DNA from: Kwoniella dejecticola CBS 10117
Taxonomy: Eukaryota; Basidiomycota; Tremellomycetes; Tremellales; Cryptococcaceae
DNA: 64,000 nt
Assembly: GCF_000512565.2 (NCBI RefSeq)
Contig: NC_089301.1
Span: 3,844,001 to 3,908,000, forward strand
Direction: 5' to 3'
Positions 56,182-64,000 of the stretch are shown here, piece after piece; the stretch's first letter is position 1, and each line of letters begins with the position of its first letter. The notes below the pieces were generated by a model that was not told the origin of the DNA, did not search any database, and was given only the letters and a program-made list of their open reading frames with translations. The translations under genes and the position numbers were made by a program.

Positions 56182-56985
56182 GTAAGTGAATTTCTTCATC
56201 CAACATTCTTCTTCGTCAGTTCACATCTTGATTTGAAACGGTCTTAGTCCGTTGTCTGATCAGATCAGATGGGGCATTTTCATCAGTACTAATCATGCGC
56301 GTTGTCAGATGAGTGGACTTTCCTTCGCCGTTCTTTCGATGTTCCCGCCTTTCATCAGTCCCATGAAGTCTATGGACAAAGAAACGAGACAGTTAGCTGA
56401 ACTAGGGTGTGATCGAGGCTTATTGGGTTTGGAGTGAGATGAATGACACCGTCTGATACCGTGCTTGTATATGCAACGAAGTCATCCTGCTTTGTCAATG
56501 GTATTTAATTATTGGTAACATGAACCTGGTCCACCGGACTCAGACGCTATTGGCTGATTAAGGGAACGATCAGTCAGCATTCCGCATGTCAGTCTATGCA
56601 ATACCAACCAGACCACGTTCAGTGAATGTGTGCTCTAGCGAAGATGTCAACCTACATAGCTAGTAGAGGGATCAACGGGGATTAGTTGCTTGGGTGCATC
56701 TGCTCATGCAGAAATCGAATGAATTCCTACTGCAAGAGAAACGGATTCTCAAGGACGTGCGTGTCAGGTGGAGGTGGTCCGTTCCACTTCAACTGGCGTA
56801 AACAAATCTCATCTCAACGTTCACTCTGGTGCTCTTCTTCATACATCCTCACAGCTTGAGCCAGCATTCTCTCACGCTCCACCATATTGACTCAACTCAG
56901 ATCATTCGCAACCCGTTCTCAATATCTCACGGTTCAGCAGAAGCCTGTCTCTTCAAGACACGTCCCACAGTATTTATCCTTCAAC
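56182..56985. other. Intergenic, upstream of NTM1
   Basis: About 0.8 kb holding the eL41 3' UTR and the NTM1 promoter. One plus-strand frame near 56252-56437 matches no family. No gene supported. Confidence 0.4.
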
Positions 56986-58805
56986 ATGGTACGTCTTCCC
57001 GTACATCCTTCCGGACCGGATCATATCGTGCTGCTTCACTAATTATACCTTTCACATAGCCTTCTCTTGATGTATGTATCCTTTCGGGCTCCTTATGCTC
57101 CTTGCGCAAAGAGGACACAATCATATTGTGGAATTGAAGCGAACACCCTTTCCATTCATAATGTTCAGCCTGACTAACCTCTATTGTCTACCGCACGATA
57201 TAGATACCCGATCCGAAACGTCACAGACCGAATACACGCTCGAATGGTCCAGCTACGGGCTCAGCACTTGGTTCGGCGCTGAAGAAGAAGGCCCCGCCTG
57301 GACCGGTGTACGAGAAGGGGATTGAGTATTGGGATAAAGTGGATGCTAGTGTCAATGGTGTGCTTGGTGGATATGGCGAAGGTGTGAGTGGATCTAAAGC
57401 TGCGGTGTGGTTGCGATGTGTGTGAATGGAGGGGGCGGGCTTGCAGATCGAAGGCAAGCTGTAAGATCAAGGCCGATCAGTGAGATAGGGGTAGTGATTG
57501 ATTCACGTTGAATCGTGGCCAGAATGGCTGGGTCACTAGGCATGTCCAACTTCAGCATCGGGGGTTCTAGATCATACAGTTGCTTCCCAACTCGAGACTT
57601 CGTTATAGTCAATGCTATCATACAGCGTGAAAACCGCGCTGAGTGCAACCTGCCTCATAAACATAGCCCGTCCCGCATATCGAACAACTCTCCTCACGAC
57701 TCCTCCTTCTTTCCTTCATCCCATCGTTATCCCCCTTCCCTAACCCTCTCACACCCGTTCCGCCGTCTGCTCCTGCTCATCGACGGACCGTATTAGACGT
57801 CGGAGCAGGGATAGGCCGAGTCACGCGTCATGTGCTCTTACCGCTCTTCGACGACGTTGTCCTGCTTGAACCGGTCGATAAATTCGTTAGAGAGGGTTAC
57901 AGAGCCGCCTCCTCTGGCGAATGGCGCGATCTGCCTTCGTTGACCGCTGAAGGGGATGACGATGCCATGAAAGAGCAGAAGAGGCGACTGGACGAACAGC
58001 AAAAGTGGATCACCGAAGGTAACGGAAAGGGTAAGAGGGTTAGGTTCATCAAGAGAGGATTGCAGGGGTTGGATCCCCGATTCCCCGTGGACGAGCAAGG
58101 GGAAGAGATCGGGCTGGTGTCTTCTCCAAGTGGTTTGGGCGAGAAGGAAGGATGTATGGCGGATGAGATTGTCTATGATGTGTGAGTCGATAAAGACATG
58201 AGACTTAAATACCCTTCAGAGAAAGAAGAATGGATCGTTGCAAGCGTGCTTTCGCTGACACAGGATCATGAAACGCCTAGGATATGGTGTCAATGGTGTT
58301 TGGGTCATATGAGTCATCCGGATCTCGTGACTTTCCTCAAGACGGCTCGAAAAGCGCTGAGAGAAGGGGAGAATGGAGATAATTACATCTTCGTTAAGGA
58401 GAATTGCTGTGATGATGCACCGGGAGGAGTTGGGCAAGAGTTCTTGGATGAGGAGGATTCGAGTTTGACCAGGTAAGCTAAGCTCAGAGATTTCGCTTGT
58501 ATCTTGAACTGCTGGAAAAATGACTCCATCGGCTACTCTTATAGGTCCCATCAGAAATGGGTCGACTGTTTCCATGAAGCTGGATTGGAGGTCATACGAG
58601 AAGCAGTACAGCAAGGGATGCCTGATGAGTTGTTTGTGGTTAAAACGTGAGTAGAGTGTCTTTTGTCATCGCCCTTTGTCCTTCATGAGATGCCATTCAC
58701 TTGCTATGAATCTCAACCGAAGTGCAAATTCTCGTCCTTTGATAATGTGGAGCCAGTACTCATCGTTGACTTAATGTGTTTTCATTCAGCTGGGTTCTCA
58801 AGTAG
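56986..58805 (+). CDS. Protein N-terminal methyltransferase NTM1
   Basis: A SAM-dependent enzyme that methylates the alpha-amino group of proteins starting X-Pro-Lys (Tae1/NTMT1). The start exon carries only the ATG (56986-56988). A 12-nt exon (57060-57071) adds PSLD, and the third exon (57204-57383) continues IPDPKRHRPNTRSNG and KGIEYWDKVDASVNGVLGGYGEG. Exon 4 begins PVPHIEQLSSRLLLLS and holds the SAM motif VLDVGAGIGRVTRHVL, then LLEPVDKFV. Later parts are IWCQWCLGHMSHPDLV (substrate-side signature), FVKENCC and the end VVQ..ELFVVKTWVLK. Between LLEP and IWCQWC there is an insert of about 80 residues rich in Glu, Lys and Gln, longer than in yeast Tae1. All key motifs are present. Confidence 0.92.
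57060..57071 (+). other. 12-nt microexon in NTM1
   Basis: It lies between a CATAG acceptor and a GTATGT donor. Together with the ATG-only first coding exon it builds the N-terminus MPSLDIPDPKRH. This is the shortest way to obtain a start codon in frame. Confidence 0.6.
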
Positions 58806-59515
58806 AGTTCCCGTTGATATGACGTAGACTTCTAGTCGCAGCTAGTCTTTATTGTCAACAAGTCTTTTGATCGGTCACATATGAAGATATGTGAATAGAC
58901 ATGCTATGTACAGGCCGTATGCAGATATCCATGAGGCGGTGTCCAGCAGCCAAGTGCATGTCGTTGACGTATAATGCCAAGAAAGAAGAATGGGATCTAT
59001 GCACGTCGATAACATGGATGGCTTATGCAGTAGCGTCGTGAAAATCGGACATAAATGAACGGATGCTTTATCACCGATGCCTGCCACGCGTCGATGTTCT
59101 GCTCGTAGTATCGCTGCCACATCATGTTTCGCCGTTTCATCTACGCTCCACGCGCGACGGGATTATAATTATGCTCACCGTACGGTGCTTTCTCACCATA
59201 GGAGCATTGATTCGCCCAGTGCCACTCTGTCCGGCTGGTGCAGGTTTGCAGGTTTGCAGTCGACCGATTCGAGGTTTTCATCGCCGTACATCCTCAATTG
59301 ACACCTGGTCACTCTTCTCCTCATCCTTCAAGGTATATCCATCAAGTTCGGTACGTTGACCCGTCACCTCGGCGTAGAAGCATCGTGGGAGAGAAAAGGA
59401 GCTGACCACAGATATTCTCTATTTTTCGACCTACGGTCTACTTCAACTTTATCCCTTTCTACATTGACAAAACACCAATAAACACAAATATACCAATCAT
59501 AACAATACAGCCAAA
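58806..59515. other. Intergenic, eL32 promoter
   Basis: About 0.7 kb. The last 120 bp before the eL32 ATG are pyrimidine- then A-rich (CAACTTTATCCC, then AACACCAATAAACAC), the usual look of a ribosomal-protein leader. No other gene seen. Confidence 0.45.
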
Positions 59516-60508
59516 ATGCCTGCCCACATCCCCATCGTCAAGAAGCGAACAAAGACCTTCAAGAGGCATCAATCCGACCGATACCACGGTGTCAAGGAGT
59601 CATGGAGAAAGCCCAAGGGTATCGATAACAGAGTGGGTATCTGTCTGGGTCTTGTTGGATCGGATCTGGGATTCTGTGGGGGACAGACGAGTCGATGAGA
59701 TAGATGGTGGAATGTGTAGAATGGGACCTCGGGATGAGGGGAAGGATAGATATCTAGAGATACGGGAAGAGCTGCATTAGACTCGCGTATCAAGGTGTGA
59801 AGGGACGAAGGCAAGGAGGAATCGCTCGAGGGAACATTTATGAGATGAGGAGGGAGTCGGGTCATTGATGAAGCGCAAGGATGATCTACTGGAGATCCTC
59901 TCGTCGTCTTCGTCTGCTTTGATGATCTCGACGGGTGAAAGATGAAGGAGAGAATATTGCCAAACAACCTTCACTCTTCATTGTCAAACAACATACTCGT
60001 CATCCTTTCTTATCGCGTATGGTCTCGTTGGATACGAGTTGGGTTTTGAGGCATGAGAGAACGCCGACTGACATGACATCTTGTTCTTGTTCTGGTTCAC
60101 AGGTCCGAAGAAGATTCAAGGGTCAACTCCCCATGCCCAAGATCGGTTACGGTTCCAACAAAAAGACCAAGCACCTCTTACCTTCCGGCCACAAGGAACT
60201 CTTGGTCCACAACCTCTCCGAACTCGAACTCCTCCTCATGCACTCTGGTAAATACGCCGCCTCGATCGCTCACGGTGTCTCATCGAAGAAGAGGGTAGAG
60301 CTCGTTGCTAGGGCTAAGGTCCTCGGTGTCAAGTGAGTCGATCTTTCCCTCGCTCCCCTCCTCATACCTTCCAATTTTTCACAGTCTCAACAGCCTTTAC
60401 CTTGAGAGTAAAAACCGTCTGTATCCTGTTCGTAGGGTTTCGCTGATACAATGCTTTATCCGCAGGATCACCAACCCTAACGCCAAGCTCAGAACCGAGG
60501 AGGCTTAG
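59516..60508 (+). CDS. RPL32: Ribosomal protein eL32
   Basis: A 60S ribosomal protein of 129 residues from exons 59516-59632, 60103-60332 and 60466-60508. The N-terminus MPAHIPIVKKRTKTFKRHQS leads to SWRKPKGIDNRVRRRFKGQ, the family signature. PKIGYGSNKKTKHLLPSGHKE, LLMHSGKYAA and the end LRTEEA complete it. Splices are clean and phase-consistent. Intron 1 is 470 nt, several times the usual size here; long introns in ribosomal-protein genes often host snoRNAs, though I could not define one with both C and D boxes. Context: eL41 and NTM1 lie close upstream, though eL32 itself does not carry an X-Pro-Lys start. Confidence 0.96.
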
Positions 60509-60901
60509 GTACCATAAAAACAACCCTTATATCATCGTTCTCTCCTACTTTCTGGGCTAGTCTACGTTTTCGACGGCGAAGCGGAAAGAGATGTATGATT
60601 TTGCATGACCACCGGAGATTGGGACAGGTGCAGGCTATCGCACAGGGTTATCGTGAATTGACAACGGAATGTGTCTCACTGATCAGACTGACTTCTTTTC
60701 ACCTCGCTTTCGTATGATTAGGACCGGTTGAAAGCTTAACCCGTTCTTACAGCCGATGATGTACGGATCACTAAATGAAGCATCGGCGTCAAAACGCATA
60801 TCATGGACCGCGAAGATCGTCAGAGGAATTCACTGGACTCGCAGCAATTCCCGAGTCGTAATAATCTGCGATATGATAAGCTTGGAAGCAAACGATGATG
60901 G
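60509..60901. other. Intergenic, between convergent genes
   Basis: About 390 bp between the eL32 stop and the 3' end of the minus-strand hypothetical gene. This should be the two 3' UTRs. Nothing else is seen. Confidence 0.4.
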
Positions 60902-62060
60902 TCACGGACGATGATCTACTTTGACATTGCCATGAAGAACCACGCCCTGATCGCCCATTTCATCGACTTGATATTTATCTGACACAGATTCCGGCTTGAC
61001 CACATCAAGTAGGAACATATCATCACCAAATGGATACTCCAACCACACCGGCCATTGATCTCTCCATTGACGTCTCTCAAACTCGGCATCACCCTTCATA
61101 ATTTGGTACGGTTGGATCTCGAGTGGCAGAGGACAGAATCGGGCTACTTTTGACTGATCTTACATTCTGATCTCACCTTGGCTGTGATCTGCTGTTCTTC
61201 TCGTGGATGAAGAACGTGTCCAGTAAATCGGATCGATATCTTTGTGCGGAGTATCGTGTGACGCCGTCGATCTCGTCTTGGTACTGGATTCTTGAGCTTT
61301 CGGTCCAATTCCTCTGCCGCGTGAGGTGGTCAAAAAGGGATTGCGAAGCTGCAGTCGCTTCTGTATCCGCTGATCCGAGCAATCGATTCTGAGTGGATTC
61401 ATCAGTGTATTGTGAATCCAGACGATGGGACTGATCATTCTTCCACTCGTTGAACGCCTTATTCGCTTGAGTTATGGCTGATCCGCGGCAATCAAAGTTG
61501 CCCAATGTGGACCTGTGGATCCGTCCCGATCTCAGTTATCGTCCATTCGTCTCTCAACCGTGCCTCGTGGATTACAGGTTACACATCCTTTCGAGGGGAT
61601 TTGACTTACATGTCAACCTTGGAAGATTGTTCGCTTCGACATCATCCAGACCTATCGGATCACTTTCCGAAATTTGAGTGAGATCCTGGAAAACCGCTTG
61701 TAACGATATAGTCAGTCTTTCAGCGTGTTTACCTTTTGTATGCGCACGTAGTCTCTCTGACGGGTGAGCATTGATCACCGATCGACATAAACCCTCGATA
61801 TTGCTAATGTTGTCACTGGACAAATTAAGCGTGCTTGCCTTAGTTCTATTTTCGCCGAGAGAGATGATAGGCATCTCTGGGTGAGATAGAGTATCGTTCC
61901 CATCGCTGCGGTCCATCTCCGTTAAGATGTCACGGGTCCATTGGGGACTTGCTGGTCGGAGTGTAGCAGGTGACGACGGGGAAGATGGACTGTCCCCTTG
62001 CAGGTTGTTGTCAGTCATAGTCAATTGATGCTTTCTGACAGATTCAAGTCTCATTTTCAT
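60902..62060 (-). CDS. Hypothetical protein, spliced
   Basis: I do not recognise this protein. The start is at 62060 (MKMRLESVRKHQLTMTD). The first 150 residues are rich in Ser, Pro, Asn and Asp, then SERLRAHTKGKHAERLTISL and FQDLTQI. A splice from about 61611 to about 61473 joins to SITQANKAFNEWKNDQSHRL and later DEIDGVTRYSAQRYRSDLLDTFF. The last part, with RRQWRDQWPVWLEYPFGDDM and ending in GNVKVDHRP at 60902, looks like folded protein. The final splice is uncertain: the best frame-preserving join uses a weak acceptor near 61080. If it is not used, the protein ends near 61100. There is no signal or membrane span. Probably a lineage-specific nuclear or cytosolic protein. Confidence 0.55.
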
Positions 62061-62576
62061 GCGACACTTGATTGGTATGGTTGGTATATCGGCACATGAT
62101 GAAATCCAAGAGTTGATAGGTCACTATATATAACAGAACGACGCCGGGGTGTTTCGAGCTGTGGTTATCGACCTCAGCTGGGCCTTCCAGCGTGGGAACT
62201 ATACGACCTCGCTCCTTTGGCTTGGTAGCTCCCCATCTGACGCAATGGATCAGCCGAACTGCTCGCCTCGCTTACGCGCATGTCCATCCGTTCACTCGCG
62301 CCTGCTCGCTACTCAGGCCGAACATCGACTCCGCTAAATCTGTGTCGAGGAGGATGAGCCAGGTACTCATCGGGTAGTTTGATCCGAGATTCAAGCTTAA
62401 ATAGCCGGATATGTGAATGATTGACGTAATTAGTCACCACGCACCGCACTCGCCTTTGGAGTGCACGAAACCATCCTGCTACAGTGCGCAATTCATTCGA
62501 TACGAAAGATAGCTCCTTCCTGCTCAACTATCAGCCCATATTCCTGTGCGATCCTGGCCCACAATCACATATAACG
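62061..62576. other. Divergent promoter region
   Basis: About 515 bp between the hypothetical gene (minus) and the AAA ATPase gene (plus). It contains TATATATAA at 62125-62133. No gene is seen. Confidence 0.4.
62125..62133. promoter_or_regulatory. Candidate TATA box, hypothetical gene
   Basis: TATATATAA is nearly palindromic and lies about 65 bp upstream of the minus-strand ATG at 62060. Inference. Confidence 0.35.
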
Positions 62577-64000
62577 ATGCGGTCGCTTCTCCAGCTCATC
62601 GCATACTTCGTGTTACTCCAAGCTTGCCTGGCATTCAGTCTCGGGGGACAGCAAGTCGCATGGACCGCTGAGGATTCAGCTGTAGCGGATCACAAGCCAG
62701 GTAATCCATTCAAGACCTTCGTAGAGCATTGTAAGTGCCTCCTTATCGTTCGCGGACCAGTATCGTTTCCTCGACTGACCACAAGCACAGTCTCCGCATC
62801 TCGTTCTGGTACCGATACATTCCTGCAAACACAGCTCGGCACTATATACCCTAATTCCAGTATCGTCGTCACACAGAATGCGTACTTTGACATCTTCCGC
62901 TATGCAGCTGGATCGTCCGAGTCTATAGTCGTCCGGGAGCTGGAAGACGTACAGTCAATCAAGAAGACGGTCTTCATCAAGCCGTCAAAGAGGAAAGATG
63001 GGGCAGGCGTGGTCGCTGAGAGAGTGGTATTTGGTGGATATCAAGTAGCTTGGAAGGATAAGGAGTTCAAGATCGTTGTCGCTACTGTGAGTGACGTCAA
63101 TTTATGGACTTCCTTTGCTCTTCTTTACGCTCATCCTAAATCCGGCGCAGTGGGCGGAATCATACCGACAAGTGACCCAATGGCACATCATAACCGAAGA
63201 ACCTGATGCCGCACAACAATTCATCCGATCATGCTCAGCTTACTGCTCCACATTCATCGACGTAGTTTGGGTGTTTGAGCAGGGATTTTGGCGTCCAGAT
63301 AAAGAGCTATGGCAGTCTGTGCAGAAGGTGAGTCGACTTGATGCATGCAACCTTCCCCAAGCAATGCTCATGAACGCAAGTTTAGGCTTCATGGGACGAT
63401 GTCGTGCTGGATGACAAGTTCAAGACCTCTTTGCAGAACGACTATCGTTCGTTCTGCAAGTCTGAGAAAGTCTACAAGGATCTAGGTGTACCTTGGAAAA
63501 GAGGACTCATATTCTTAGGTGTGAGTTGTTCCTTCAGTCATTGTGATTGACGAAGCTGATCCCTCATCTGCGTAGCCACCTGGGAACGGGAAGACCATCA
63601 GTCTGAAGGCGTTGATGAAGGAGGTCAAGGTACCCACTCTATATGTCAAGTCTTTCCACTGTGCGTTCTCCTTTCATAATGAATGATACTCGTACATAGA
63701 GGGGTCGAAGATTATGCTGATCAACATGCTTAGCATACGGCGGTGATGAGAAGGGTGAGCCCAACGTGAGCTGTCGTCATGCCAGCGCTGATGTTTTGTC
63801 ATTGATCATTCAGGCATCCGAGACATATTTTCTCAAGCTAGAGCTCAAGCACCCTGCGTGTTGATCCTGGAAGACTTGGACTCCTTGATCACTGACATGA
63901 ATCGATCTTTCTTCTTGAACGAGGTAGATGGATTAGAGGATAACGACGGGTTACTCCTGGTACGTGCCAGTTACCCATTGCATGCTCTAACATGCTCACA
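62577..64000 (+). CDS. AAA ATPase with signal-like N-terminus, 3' end cut by window
   Basis: An ATP-driven AAA protein; only the first part is in the window. Exon 1 (62577-62730) encodes MRSLLQLIAYFVLLQACLAF, a secretory-type or anchor segment. A novel-looking N-domain follows: SIVVTQNAYFDIFRYAAGSS, then FKIVVATWAESYRQVTQWHI and FWRPDKELWQSV. The ATPase core starts with KVYKDLGVPWKRGLIFLGPPGNGKT (Walker A, completed by a splice near 63576). APCVLILEDLDSLI is a Walker B in the E-D order seen in Bcs1-like members, and FFLNEVDGLEDNDGLLL holds the sensor 1 region. The window ends in an intron after LLL. Bcs1 and other membrane AAA proteins have a transmembrane N-segment, but here it is at the very first residue. 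The role is unknown. Confidence 0.82.

Noticed and set aside
56104..56190. GGTGAGTAAG at the eL41 stop as a splice donor
   Set aside because: Splicing to the nearest acceptors gives a C-terminus unlike eL41, whereas the unspliced frame has exactly the family length of 25.

Overview
This window is nuclear DNA of a fungus, most likely a basidiomycete yeast of the Tremellales (Cryptococcus/Kwoniella type). The evidence is dense genes on both strands, many short GT-AG introns of about 50-60 nt, very short exons, pyrimidine-rich leaders, and protein families typical of these yeasts (BIM1/X325-like copper factor, CLU1, fungal NCS1 and DHA1 permeases, Zn2Cys6 regulators). The exact genus is an inference. 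I place 26 protein-coding genes. I see no tRNA, rRNA, transposon or CRISPR array that I could defend.

Layout. 1-6.9 kb: a gene-poor start, an unrecognised gene, a secreted L-asparaginase and a BIM1-like membrane protein. 7-19.2 kb: a block that looks like a sugar-use neighbourhood, with a sugar transporter, an intracellular GH51 alpha-L-arabinofuranosidase, a monocarboxylate-porter-like MFS protein, a Zn2Cys6 regulator and a DHA1 drug/polyamine-type transporter. 20-27.8 kb: a DUF952 protein, an NCS1 permease, an omega-like glutathione transferase and an Ngl/Ccr4-type nuclease. 28.3-34.5 kb: CLU1 and a DUF2231 membrane protein. 34.8-41 kb: a second DHA1 transporter and a GT4 glycosyltransferase. 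41-44.3 kb: a bZIP-like factor with two upstream ORFs in a long leader, recalling GCN4/cpc-1/ATF4 control. 45.1-50.9 kb: two neighbouring single-span membrane proteins of unknown function with a similar short motif before the span. 51.5-53.7 kb: protein disulfide isomerase with an apparent 1-nt frameshift in a C run. 54.7-60.5 kb: an SDR/epimerase, the 25-residue ribosomal protein eL41, N-terminal methyltransferase NTM1 and ribosomal protein eL32. 60.9-64 kb: an unrecognised gene and the 5' part of an AAA ATPase that starts with a signal-like segment.

The observations I rate highest are the ATG-poor, uORF-bearing leader of the bZIP-like gene, with a long open frame that has no ATG; substitution of the usual basic-region Asn in the same protein; the BIM1-like protein lacking an N-terminal His and a GPI tail; the Asp-to-Asn change in the asparaginase HGTDT motif; the PDI frameshift; and the AAA ATPase with a secretory-type N-terminus. 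Splice sites were placed by eye from GT/AG signals and reading-frame continuity. They should be read as strong suggestions, not transcript data.
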